From: Aptenodytes patagonicus | Taxonomy: Eukaryota > Chordata > Aves > Sphenisciformes > Spheniscidae | NCBI RefSeq assembly: GCF_965638725.1 | Contig: NC_134970.1 | Coordinates: forward strand, 935,001-999,000 | Length of the DNA: 64,000 bases | Direction: 5' to 3' | Shown here: positions 46,101-56,100 of the stretch, in pieces | Numbering within the stretch: position 1 is the first letter of the stretch | Layout: each line of letters starts with the position of its first letter | Translations under genes and position numbers: made by a program | Notes under the pieces: model-generated | Databases searched by the model: none | Told to the model about the DNA's origin: nothing | The model's input: the letters and a program-made list of their open reading frames with translations, nothing else

Positions 46101-49053
46101 AATCTACTTTAAAAGTCAACTCTGAAAATGAGAAGCATTTCCTCTATTTCCACAAGTTTATTGTGTGTGAATCCCTAGAAGAATTTGGCAATAATAATAA
46201 AAATAAGGAACGATGATGCACCACCAAATCTATTTGCTGTAATATCAGTAGTGCTAAAGATATGCTTGGAAACCTATGTAAATCACTGAATAACTTTTTC
46301 CCAAACTACAGCTGGTTGAAACCATTTTTAGTAAAACACAATTTCATCTAAACATGCTATTTTATCAGAACTGACACGTGCAGCAGAACAATGCTCACTT
46401 CAATGAAGGCTTTTCTTAGGAATGTTCTGGTCTACAGAAGAGAAAGTACGATTGAAAATGTGAACTTTAGAGTTTAAAAAAAAAATTAGAAACCAAACAC
46501 GTTAAAGTCACATACTTAAGGTCCCCGAGACCAATTCTGCTTGCCGAAAACATTTAAAGGAATCGTGCCTGGCTGCACCACGGCTGAGGAGCCAGCCAGT
46601 TGTGCGGGGGAGCTGCCTGGCCCCGGCCGCCCCAAGCTGGGCTCCTGCCCCAGCCACCCTGGGGGCTGCCCCCGCTCTCCTTTCTCCCTCGAACGAGAAG
46701 CTTCCAGCCGGGGAGTCGATCTGCAAGCTGAGAACACGAACTGCGGCAGGAGCTAAATCTGGCTTCCTCCAAATAAGCCACAGCTACTGAGGCTTAAAGC
46801 GTGGCTGGTTTTCCTCCCACTTTTGGGGAAGAGACGTGCGCTTGGAATTAGGGCAGACACCACGGTGGAGTCATTGTGGGGAGAAGTGGGGTACAACAGC
46901 AAGGAAAATAGGTGTTTTTCACGCTCCTCCTAAAGAAAGAATTTTCACCCTTCAGCCAGCATCCAAGTGTGTTACCAGAACTGCCCAGCACTGGGCAGAT
47001 GATGCTGCGACTACTCCATACCTCGTCTTTTTCCAGCTACTGTAAAGCACCCACTCCTCAGCTCTAACGAGCCTCCCCTTCTCTTGCCTCCTTGATAATC
47101 AAGTGAAATAATCCAACTTCGCCGCCGCCCTAAGACTATTCCTTCCTTCCTTGGCTTTTAGCATATCAGCAACATCACCTTCCACACAGATGCCGTCCTG
47201 TCTTCACCTGCCCTGATGGGTGGGGGGCAGATCTGGCGGCTGGAAGCCAGGCCAGCGCTTGTATCAACCTGATACTCGCCGATGGTGACTCATTTTCTCG
47301 CCCAGTGATTTCAGTTCCCCGTGGGCTGATCAGGCTGCAGGAGATCACCTCTGGGGATGGCCAGGAATGGCACTGGTCTTGCTAGTTTGCATTATATGTG
47401 CCCCCTGAAGCCTGTGCTGCCCTCTGGAAGAAGTTGCTCCTCATGCGACCCACCTTTTGTGCCTGGCTGCAACCTGCTGCCCGAGCAGCACGTCCCCTGG
47501 GCTCCCCACTCCCTCCCAGCCCGGCAGCTTTCCCGTTCGCCTTCCTCGCCCTGGAATCGCTCTCCCAGGGATGCCAGCGTGGCCACGACTGCCACACACC
47601 CAGACGTGCTCTCAAACTTGTGTTATCGGCGTGACTATTAAGTGCTCCCGGGCCCTCGCAATGTGCTCCACGGTAGTTGAGGAATTCCAGAAACCATCCT
47701 TCTCTTTCGGTGGCAGATGGGTTGAATTTGATTAAGTTCTCCTTCATCCACTGCAATGTGCTAATGATGATGAGATTGGCGTGGAAAAACAGTGTTTTCC
47801 ACAAGATTAGAGAGGACTTTCATAGGGTGGGGGACACTGAGAACTTTTCTGCAGCAAACTATTTTCTCCAGTGTTACTGAGCTACTGAAGCAGCACAGGG
47901 TCGCTTGGAAAACTTCACAGTCCTTGTTTTAATAGTTACTCTCATTCTGCATATGTGAATTTTCATTGTTACAGGAATCGGGACAGGAGGAGATTAATTT
48001 CTAGAAGACTGGTATTTTCTGTGTCATCATTTCTATCTGTTACAGAGCCTCATCTTACCCAAATGAGGGAGAACAGCAACTTCTTAGCTTATGAGAAGCT
48101 GTAATACAAGCGCGCCGGGCAATACCGCAGCCCGTGGGGATCTGTGAGCTCCAGCGTGATCTCCGGACTGCAGAGGGTGGATCAGGGGAGCTGCTCGCTG
48201 CTGCCGCTTCCCAGCTCTAAACCGTACCGAGGGGCGCATCCTGCTCCCTGCCGCTGCCCGGGGAGGGATGGCTTTCGGGGGGTCACGGCGTGTGGGGCTC
48301 GGCTCCCCAGCAGATGCGGCCGGAGCCGGGGCGTCCCCGCGGCAAGTCGCGGCCCCAGGGGCAAACGAGCGGCGACGGCGCTTTCGGGGCGCGGGGTGCC
48401 CGGGGAGCACTGCGGTGGCTGCGCCCCGGGGAAAGCCCCGGCCCCGCGGCAGGTTGGGGGCGCGGGCGGTTCTCCCTCCGGCGCTCCGGCCGCCGCCCGC
48501 CGCGCTTCCCCGGGAGCCGGGGCCGCCGCCGCCGCAGGAGCCGCGCAGGTGGAGCCGGGGGGAGCCCCGAGCCCGTTCTGCCGCGGGGCTCCCAGCCCGG
48601 ACCGGGACCCGCGATGCGCCCGGCGGCGCGAGGAGAGCCGGGGAGCCCGCGCAGCCCCGGCCGGTCCCCGCCGGCTCCCGCTGCCCCGCGCGGGGCTCCC
48701 ACGGCCGCACGTCGGGCGCTGGGCTCCGGCTCCGGCACGGCGGGGCTCGCTGCGCTACCGCCGGCGCTGCCCCGGCCCCCGGCCGGGCTTCCCCATCCCC
48801 ATCCCGCGGCCGCGGCCGAGCCCCGGCGCAGCTCCCGCCGGCGGCGGCCCGGGGACCGTCGGGGCGGCGGACCCGTCGCGGGGACTCACCACCACGAGGA
48901 GTCGGCGCGGGGCGTCAGGGCGAGCAGGAGGAGGACGAGGGGCAGGCAAAGCCGCGGGGCCGCGCCCGCCGTCCGAGGGAAGGCTCCGCACTCCGCACGC
49001 CCGGGGGCCAAGGCAATCCCAGGAGACGCTTCCAGGCGGTTTGGGCTGAGCAT
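30876..49053 (-). CDS. WNT2B: WNT2B, complete coding sequence (5 exons)
   Basis: WNT2B is a secreted, lipid-modified glycoprotein that activates Frizzled/LRP receptors, mostly through beta-catenin signalling. The minus-strand join is 49053-48890, 35025-34805, 33139-32862, 32449-32185 and 31105-30876. All introns are GT-AG and phase is continuous, giving 385 residues, close to the usual length. A signal-anchor-like core ([12 protein letters not shown], residues 35-46) is followed by the [13 protein letters not shown] start of the Wnt domain. The acylated Ser is in CHGVSGSC (Ser237). The Cys-rich C-terminal domain ends in [14 protein letters not shown]. The C-terminal part ([24 protein letters not shown]) identifies WNT2B rather than WNT2, and the ST7L neighbour agrees. 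The start is the first ATG in the frame; further upstream the frame has only non-ATG codons. Confidence 0.96.
31106..32184 (-). other. WNT2B: WNT2B intron 4
   Basis: GC-rich 1.1-kb intron. Long open frames on both strands here (for example 31262-31864 plus) are composition effects, with no domain I recognise. Confidence 0.8.
32185..32449 (-). CDS. WNT2B: WNT2B exon 4
   Basis: This 265-nt exon lies between a CTTCCCACAG acceptor and a GTAAAA donor. It encodes [20 protein letters not shown], with the palmitoleoylation Ser (residue 237), then [19 protein letters not shown] and the linker to [19 protein letters not shown]. The linker [18 protein letters not shown] is closer to WNT2 than to the mammalian WNT2B version I remember. 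Confidence 0.97.
32450..32861 (-). other. WNT2B: WNT2B intron 3
   Basis: Short GC-rich intron of 412 bp between a GTGAGT donor and a CCCACAG acceptor, with nothing else visible. Confidence 0.85.
32862..33139 (-). CDS. WNT2B: WNT2B exon 3
   Basis: This 278-nt exon starts after CCCCTGGCAG and ends at ATG before GTGAGT. It encodes [40 protein letters not shown] and [20 protein letters not shown], then [17 protein letters not shown]. The acceptor was chosen because only this AG restores RSSREAAF from exon 2; a second AG four bases on would break phase. Confidence 0.97.
33140..34804 (-). other. WNT2B: WNT2B intron 2
   Basis: GC-rich 1.7-kb intron. The 293-codon minus frame at 33336-34217 and the plus frame at 33649-34323 lack recognisable domains and are treated as chance. 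Confidence 0.8.
34805..35025 (-). CDS. WNT2B: WNT2B exon 2
   Basis: This 221-nt exon lies between TCTCTCGCAG and GTAGGT. It encodes [40 protein letters not shown] and [20 protein letters not shown], then [13 protein letters not shown], the N-terminal saposin-like helical part of the Wnt fold. The NCS in RHHRWNCS is an N-glycosylation sequon at the usual Wnt position. The GTAGGT donor is weaker than the others. Confidence 0.97.
37909..37933. repeat. Inverted repeat, 12-bp arms
   Basis: AACTTCATTTTT, a single A, then AAAAATGAAGTT, an exact reverse complement, inside WNT2B intron 1. Confidence 0.85.
45713..45725. promoter_or_regulatory. RFX X-box-like motif
   Basis: GTTGCTAAGTAAC is a near-palindromic X-box of the type bound by RFX factors, in WNT2B intron 1. 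It is a motif match only. Confidence 0.4.
45997..46004. promoter_or_regulatory. Full CRE palindrome TGACGTCA
   Basis: Perfect CREB/ATF site TGACGTCA in a locally CpG-rich part of WNT2B intron 1, 272 bp from the X-box-like motif. Confidence 0.45.
48890..49053 (-). CDS. WNT2B: WNT2B exon 1 (start codon, signal peptide)
   Basis: ATG at 49053-49051, with G at -3, opens 164 coding nt that end in TCG TGG TG before GTGAGT. The product has a 34-residue basic/neutral lead, then the hydrophobic core [12 protein letters not shown], then TPRADSSW and the shared Trp codon completed by exon 2. A long leader before the core is typical of WNT2B. Confidence 0.93.
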
Positions 49054-49133
49054 ATCTCTCCGGGGCGGGGTCCAGACGGAGAAATGACCGGGGAGGGGGG
49101 TCCTGCCCGCGCTCCCCTCGAGGGCACTGCCCC

Positions 49134-49208
49134 TCACGGCCCCGCGCCGCGGCTGCCGGCTCCGCGCTGCTGAGCGAGCCCCGGCTGGGCCCCCGCTCCC
49201 AGGCGCAT
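49134..49208 (-). CDS. Upstream ORF in WNT2B 5' UTR (24 codons)
   Basis: The ATG at 49208-49206 opens a frame beginning [10 protein letters not shown] and closing at a TGA that ends at 49134, 80 bp before the main start. It exists in the mRNA only if transcription starts upstream of 49.21 kb. Confidence 0.4.
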   Translation of the reverse strand: MRLGAGAQPGLAQQRGAGSRGAGP

Positions 49209-49228
49209 GCTGCTGCGCGGGGGGCGGC

Positions 49229-49275
49229 AGGGCAGGGCCGGGCAGGGCCGGGCCGGGCCGGGCCGGGCGGCGGGG
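49229..49275. repeat. GGGC/GGGCC G-tract array
   Basis: At least six closely spaced G3 tracts on the plus strand, in GGGCA and GGGCC units, able to form G-quadruplexes. The array lies in the presumed WNT2B 5' UTR or proximal promoter. Confidence 0.75.
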
Positions 49276-49303
49276 CTCCCCGAGGGGTCCCGGGCCGGCG
49301 CGG

Positions 49304-49363
49304 TCAGCGGGGCCGGCGCCCCCCGAGCGGCGCGGGGCGGGCGGCGGGGCCGGGCCGGGCCAT
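49304..49363 (-). CDS. Second upstream ORF in WNT2B leader (19 codons)
   Basis: The ATG at 49363-49361 is followed by GCC and a Pro/Arg-rich frame that ends in TGA at 49306-49304. The -3 base is T, so initiation would be weak. Its presence in mRNA depends on the start site. Confidence 0.3.
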   Translation of the reverse strand: MARPGPAARPAPLGGRRPR

Positions 49364-49379
49364 AGAGGTCCTTGCGCGG

Positions 49380-49500
49380 AGGGCGAGGACGCACTGGGGA
49401 TGGGAGCGCGGGGGCCGTGGCCAAATATTGACAGCGCCCGCCGTGCTCCGGGCTCTCATTGGGCAGAGTCAGAGGCGCGGAGCCGCCGCTCCGGCCGGAC
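49380..49500 (-). promoter_or_regulatory. WNT2B: Likely WNT2B core promoter with CCAAT box
   Basis: On the minus strand a CCAAT box (plus-strand ATTGG at 49458-49462) lies about 400 bp before the start codon, inside the CpG island. About 40 bp downstream is an A/T-rich CAATATTTGG patch in otherwise GC-rich sequence. There is no clear TATA box. The transcription start is inferred to lie near 49.38-49.42 kb. Confidence 0.4.
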
Positions 49501-50110
49501 CGACCCCCACCTCCCCAAGGGCACGTCGGACAGCCCCCTCCGGGCTCCTGCCCACCGCCGGCGGGGCTGCCCCTGCCGCCGCCCCGCCGCCGCGCACCGC
49601 GGCCGCTCCCACCGCCGCGCCCGCACCCGCGGGGACGCGGCGCGGAGCCGCCGGCCGCGGCCGCCCCGTCGGGCTCCGCCCGGGGAAGGGGCGCAGCGGC
49701 GCGGCGGGATGCTCGGGGCCGCGGCCGCCGCCGGCTCCTCCCGCGCTCGCCCCCGCCAGGTGTCACTGCAGGGTGGGAAACCGCCGGCCGCGCTCCGCGG
49801 GGCTGCGCGGGGCTCCGCGCCCCTCTTGGGGGGCCGCCGGCCGCGCTGTGCCCACTCGCCTCCGCGGCTCTCCGCGGATCCTCCGCCGCCGCCCCTCGCA
49901 GCGCCCGCGGGCTGCGTCGGCGCCGGTGCGGGCAGGCGCAGGCAGCGCTGGCAGCGCTCCCGCGGGCCGGCTTGCGGGGAGCTGGCGCCTCCGGTGCTGG
50001 TCGGGAGGGTCTCAGCGCGGGTGTCGGGGGCGGTGCAGGCCCGCAACTGCACGGGGACCCGCAGGCAGGGGCCTGGGGGACGGGCGGCAGCTGCTGTTCT
50101 TAGGACACGC

Positions 50111-53100
50111 GCTCCCTGGGGTGGTGATGTCCCCAGTGAGGGCCACCGCCTTCCTCCCCGGGAACAGCCGGTGTCTGAGCACCCGCCACCCCCTTCGTGC
50201 CAGTGTGGTGTGGCTCTGTGGTCTCCCACCTCTGCTGTGCCTCTGCCGTCTGTGGCTGCGGGACAGGGAGAGCTGGCGGATGAGCTGCCCTTGGCTCTAA
50301 GCTCTCCTTCCTTCAGCACCCTAAAACTGTTGGCTGGTAGCTGGTGAAGACCAACCTTACCTGGGAGCTCCCTCTTCCCTGTGTGGTCCCTGGCTGGCTG
50401 GTTCTTCCACACCCTGGAGGTGAGCAGGCATTAGGCTGCAATGGGTAACCTCTCATTGCTGGCACTTCCCAATATGTCTAATTATTTACTGGGATTGCAA
50501 ACCTCATTATCCACCAAAGTCCTTTTCGCATTGCCGGAGCCCTCAGCCTCCCCCTCCCCTCCGCCCAGCTCAGCTCATTCTGCTCTTTCCTTCCCATTCC
50601 TGTTGTTGCGGATCAGGGAGTGACTTCCCTGGCCTGAGAGAAACTGGGACTAGAAACTCGCAGTTGGTTATAATCCAATTATACCTCTGAAAACTGTAGT
50701 GACAGAAAGCTGGTGCTGGTAGGGTGCTGTCCTTTTGTCTGAGAGCCCAGATGGAATATTGCATTACAGCTTATTCATAAAGCGATTGCACTGAAAAGGC
50801 CGATATTTATAGACTCGTGTGGAAGGCTGTGCATTTGTTTAGAAGACCCATCATAGTGGATAGCGTGCTGGGGTCTCTGCTGTTGCCATTTCATGGGCTT
50901 TTCTCTGTTACTGGATTGTTTTCATTCAAAGAGAGGAGGCCAAGTTTTCTGTAACCTGCTCTTATGGGAAACGGAGGGGAGAAGGTGACAAGTGCCACGT
51001 TCCCGGGTGTTCATCTGGGTGTGCAGGTCTCGGCTGTGACGTGGTGCTGGGCAGGTGACCTCTGGGTCGGGCTGTAACTGGCTCCAGGATGAGGGCAAGA
51101 GGCAGTCGGTGCAGGCAGAGGTGCCAGCCCTGGGAGGGGAGGGTGGTGGGTGTCTGCAGGGAGGGGGGGGTCGCGCTTGGGCTGAGTTTCACACAGTGTG
51201 CTGAATTTCTCTGTCAACCTGGTTGCTTATTTTGATGCTCTCCTCCACAAGACCTGGCTGGCAGCCCACGGTCTGTCCCCTGGACTTTCCTGGGTTTGTG
51301 TCAGGCTCTCCCTTGTCTGCCTGCATTCAGCAGTGACTCGCAGCGGAGCGTGGGGAGGCCGGGGCAGCCCTCGCTCCTCCAACTACGGCTCAGCCGGGCA
51401 GAGACTCGCGTTTGATCTTTCATTCAAATTAGCAGTGCGCTCAGGATGTCTGGGTGCTTCGTCCACATGAGCTGCAGTGAGTAAATAAACAAGGCTCTGC
51501 TTTCAAAGGCTTTCATGATTCATTAACTTCAAAGGAACGAGCTCTCTATTTTCTTAGCAGGTCAATCACTCTGGAGACTCACTCGGGGTGCTGAAGGTGA
51601 CGGCTGCTCATGCCAGGCAGCCAAGGCAGCCACTACAGAGCCCGGTGTCATGCCTTGCGCAGCACAGAGCTGCGGCGAGGGGCTGAGGGACAGTCCACAG
51701 TTCCTGTTACCCCGGGAGGAACGCAGGGTAAGGAAATGTGCAGACGAGGACGGCCTGTGGCATTCCCTGCCCCAAAGAACTGCCCCGTAGGTGGCATCCA
51801 GCCTGCAGTGTTCTCAGGGCACGGTTGGGCAGGGTTAGCAAGCCAGGGACATGTACCAGATCCGCGCCTGCTCTGCAGAAGTCTCCCCATCTTTTCACAG
51901 AGGCAAAGGCAGCGTGGTCTTGCCTGCCCATGCTGCCTTCCCCTGGGTGAGGGTGGTCTGCCCCGTGAGCAGGGCTTGCTCTGGCGGCGTGAGCGGGGAG
52001 CTGCCTCCCCCGCCGCAGCGCTGGATTCCTGCTTTGATTGTGCGGGCACAGGTGCTGGGGCTGCGCCAGGAGCACGCAGAGCTAGCAGAGATTGCAGAGG
52101 GATTGCTGCACCTCCAAATGTCTGTGCTGGGCACAGCTAGGAAGCTAACCTTTCATGTGGCAGCCCCAGGAATAACTCGGAGCCTTGCATAATCGCAGCC
52201 GCCTGGAACCCCAAGGGGAAAAATCACTGTCCCAGGATAACCCTCAGTGCCAGGCCTGCTGACCTCATGGGAAACCTATTTTCTGAGGCAACAAAGCCCC
52301 ATTATAAACGTATTTATTGGGAACTTATTTTGGGATGGACACTGTGGCCCAACCAAGCTCCTGAACTTGTGCAAAAGGGACCACAAAGGGGCCACATGCT
52401 GGCAGGGGCAGCGCGCTGGGCACAGCCTCCGCCATGCTTGTCTCCTCTCCGGCCACAGCACAGCAGGGCCTGGGCACCGTGGGGACACGGTGCTGGACAT
52501 TGTCACTGCCCAGCACAGTGGCACCAGCAGAGCCCCAGGCGAGGGGTGTGCTCGCGGCAGCATGTCCTGCTCCATGCTGGGGGCTCCGCTGCCGGCAGAG
52601 CTGGCCTGGGGCCCCTGTGTCCCCTGGCTTGCACCAAGGAGGACACTTGGGGAGAAGCAGTTCCAGGCTGGCTGGAGGCAGGTAAGGGGTTCGTTGCTGG
52701 GGGGCAGCACTGGGACACAACGGCCACAAGAGCCAAGTGCTCTCTGCAAGCCGCATCTGTCTGGTTCGGTAAAGGAGACCGTGTGGTTAGTGCTGAGCCG
52801 CAGCCTCGGGTGCACCGTGCCCTGATGACTTCAGTACTTGTTTACGAAAGCAAGGTCTTTTATCCCCTAAAAGAACGACAACTCCCAATGGCCAAGCAGT
52901 CCCCGGTTAGCCCCCGGCTATCTCGCTGAGGTCTGAGAGGCTAAGAATACATTTTGGATAGCTACAAATAACCAGAACGATGAATTGACCCTTCATAACG
53001 GCTTCCACCACCATAGAAACAGGAGCCAAACAAACAGGCACAAGCCAGCCCTTTTAGGAGAGCGATGGCATATGCTTTGTTAGTCTATCCCCTGGTTCCC

Positions 53101-56100
53101 CTGTTAATTGCTTTGTTCCTTCTCAGATTAATTGATGAATTGCTGTGTGGACATGCAGCGCCTGGCTTTGCAGCCACATGGTGTTGGTAACCCTTTGCCA
53201 TCCATTGATATCTGGGCACACACAACATGGGGACAGTCTCCCCTCCCGTGTGTGCCCACCGGTGCCCAGCCGGAGGTGGGCAACTCCTGCCTGGTAAATG
53301 TGGGAAGGCGTTTGTGCAGCGGGTCCAACTGCAAGCACGGGTAAAGGTTGAATAGTGAAATGAAAACCCTGCCTGATGTCAGACCTGGGTTTCCATCCAG
53401 GAGGTTTTGTGCCTTCCTGGAGGCCTTTGCCAGGTGCAGTGCCCTGGGAAGAGCTCATTTCCCATTGCGGGACCCATCCTGCACCATGGCATCAGCTTGG
53501 ACCTGGCTCCATCCCTCCCTTCCCGGTCTGCCAGCCTGACGGGCTCCTCTCGGCTGGCGAAAGGCAGCTTGGTGTGCACGAACAACCAGGTTCAGATTGA
53601 TTGCCGCAAATCCAGCTGTGTTAGTCATAAAAGTCACTGAAGGCCAGAAATGGTGCAATAACACCTAAAAATACCCGCCCTGCACCAAGCAGCCCCAGTT
53701 TCCGTCATCCTCCAGAGGCATCTGTGTATTGTGTGTGCAGTGGGGAGCACGGGAGAGCATGCCAGGGAGAAACTGGCCATAAATCCTGCCGGCCTCCGCT
53801 CTCGGCTTCTCCCTCCCACCGACCGCAGCCGTCCCGGTGCTGTCTGGCAGGCGCAAGCCCTGGCTGTCATCGGCAGATCAGACAGGGCTGAAATTTGACA
53901 GGCCTGTGGAAAAACACGGGGTGACATCATGCAGAGACACCAGCCCACTGATTAATCTCCGAGGTCAGTGGCTGCTTTATTTATAACCAGACAAGGGTTT
54001 GAGGTGGGTTTTTACGGGAGCGGAGCGGCGTGGGGTGTCTGTCCCATGCCTCCGGAGCAGCTGCCATCCCACGCTGGCGGGGACACCTCCACCTCTGTCA
54101 GACACTGCTGGAGAGGCTGAAATGGGGCTCGGGAGCGCCAAAGCCAAGCCTAAACCAGCGTGGGAGCACCAGAGCCTGGCTGGAGAGACCGATACCACTG
54201 CGGCACTGGTGCGCCATGTCTGGGTTTCCAGCTGTTTTCTTTGCTCCTGGAGTTTTTCCTCGCCCTCCCCAGCAGGGACAGCTCGGCTCCCCCCAAAACA
54301 CAGCACATCAAACTTGAAATGTTTTGTGAAACTCTGTCAAGCTTTGGGGGAAAGGGAAGGTGGTCCCAAGGGCACAAAAATGTTCCGTTTCTTCATTTTC
54401 AAAACAACCTTTTCCATTTCTAATGACTTTTTGTTCTGTGGTTGTTAACATTTTCATTCTACTTTATAATGCAAAACAAAATTACAGTTAAAATAATATA
54501 TTTAGAGTTTATCAGTGGAGGCATTTCAAGCCATCCATTTCTCTAGGTTTTCTTTTACAGATAACCTGGAAAGCTTTGGAGTGGGTGATTCTGAATTGGA
54601 ACAGAAACAGGTTTTAAAATGTTTTGCAAAGGCAGAACTTCATCTCTGTTGCCAAGTGGTAAGTGGCCAAGGGCAAAAAAAACCTATCAGGTATATCTCT
54701 AGCATTGTTTCTAAATGGAGAATTTTTCCTGTGATTAATAAAAATGGGGAAATAGGGCCAAATCCTGCACATACTTTGACCGCAAAGCTTGTACAAACAC
54801 GCTGGTTGGGCTTTGGCTGGAAAGACCAGGCTTAATTAGTTCCCTCATATCTAGGGACGTGGGTTGTCGCTGTCAGTGCAAGAAAGGATTTATATTTCCT
54901 TTTCCTTGGGAATATGATCGGTGTCTAAGTGTTAAGAATAATCATTTCACTAATGTAAGGCAAATTTCTTATCCTACACAGCTGATAGCGAGGGGGATGC
55001 TGCCGAGCCGCTGATGCAGTTGGGAAGAGTGCCCGACAGTGATGACAATTTACTGCTGTTGTCAGGAACCCGCACTCGGCGCTCGCCTGCTCCTGGGGCT
55101 CTCAGACAGGGAGTTCATGTTCGCCTGGGTGGAGGTGAGAAACCCCCCGGCTCTGCTGACCCAGAGCTGCGCACCACTCACACAGCAAGCCTGGCTCACC
55201 GTGTGGGACCAGATCCCTGATTGCACTGCAGCTGGTTCACTCGGCGCGGCCAGTGCTGGCTCGGCAGCTGAGTTGCCTTTTCTTTCACGTAGCGAGCCCA
55301 TTCTGCTGCCAGCGCGGTGCGCGGCTCTGTGGGATCGAGCCACCCCGGAGCCTTCTGCCAGGTCCCGGGGTGAGTGGAGGAGCTGCTCGTGGGCTGGCGG
55401 CAGCATCGCAGCAGCTTCTGTGGTCAAAGTTCCCATGTTTTTTGTTCTGCCCTTCGAAGCAGGTAACGCCGTGCCTCCCCAGGCCTGCTGTGAACAGCAC
55501 AGACCTGATCTTTCCTGGCTGCATGCTCCCTGTTGCAGCCCCGGTGTAGTCACTGAGTCTGGATGAATTTCTGCTGAACTGCTCGCAGTTTTGCAGCTCA
55601 GTGTGGCAGGGAGTTTGGAAGGAGAAAGAGAAGGTGGAATAAGTGAGGAAGTGCGGAGAGCCCAAGCATAACTCCAAACTAGGGCAGGAAATGCACCGCA
55701 TATAGCTCTAACCTTATCATCGAGGATGGATTTTAAGTGCTTCTTCAGTGACTCATAGTCCCTGAATGGGCTTGAAGGACTGTCCGCCTGAGACGAAAGG
55801 CCAGAGAAGTCCAGATCAGATAACAGGTTATTACAAAGCCTGCACGCTGCCTTGCGTGAGGCATCTGCCAGGACAGCGGCTGGGGCTGCTCAGCCCCGTG
55901 GGGAGGGGAGGGACGAAATACAGTTTCTCAAGTGTGGTTCTGGATGGGCAGGGGGTGGCGGAGCCTCAGCTGGAGGGGGACAGGCAGCATCCCTGCCTGC
56001 TTCCAGCAGCCCATGCCGGGAGGTGCCAGGCCCTCCTGGGAGCTGTATGTGGGCGGGGGACGGGATGGGGCAGAGCCCCGCTGGGCAGAGCTGCCGTGCG

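Larger units (their letters stand above)
35026..48889 (-). other. WNT2B: WNT2B intron 1 (13.9 kb)
   Basis: This large intron probably holds regulatory DNA. Visible items are an octamer ATGCAAAT (38876-38883), a plus-strand AATAAA (39293-39298), an inverted repeat at 37909-37933, TATA-like motifs near 43.27 and 43.39 kb, a (CAAA)n/(GCAA)n patch near 41.57 kb, and an X-box plus CRE cluster at 45.7-46.0 kb. I found no counterpart of the alternative first exon known for human WNT2B. Many open frames here have no domain support. Confidence 0.7.
48101..50110. promoter_or_regulatory. WNT2B: CpG island covering WNT2B exon 1 and promoter
   Basis: About 2 kb of very GC- and CpG-dense sequence starts abruptly near 48.1 kb and fades near 50.1 kb. 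It covers the WNT2B start codon and the 5' flank. Such islands mark promoters of developmental genes. The 200-300-codon open frames on both strands here come from the scarcity of stop codons in GC-rich DNA. Confidence 0.88.

Noticed and set aside
49135..49137. Earlier WNT2B start in the same frame
   Set aside because: The codon is GTG. The first ATG in this frame is at 49053 and gives a normal leader before the signal core.
48144..50412. Open frames of 200-318 codons on both strands
   Set aside because: They overlap each other in the CpG island, are Pro/Arg/Ala/Gly rich and have no domain. They reflect the scarcity of stop codons in GC-rich DNA. Only WNT2B exon 1 is supported here.
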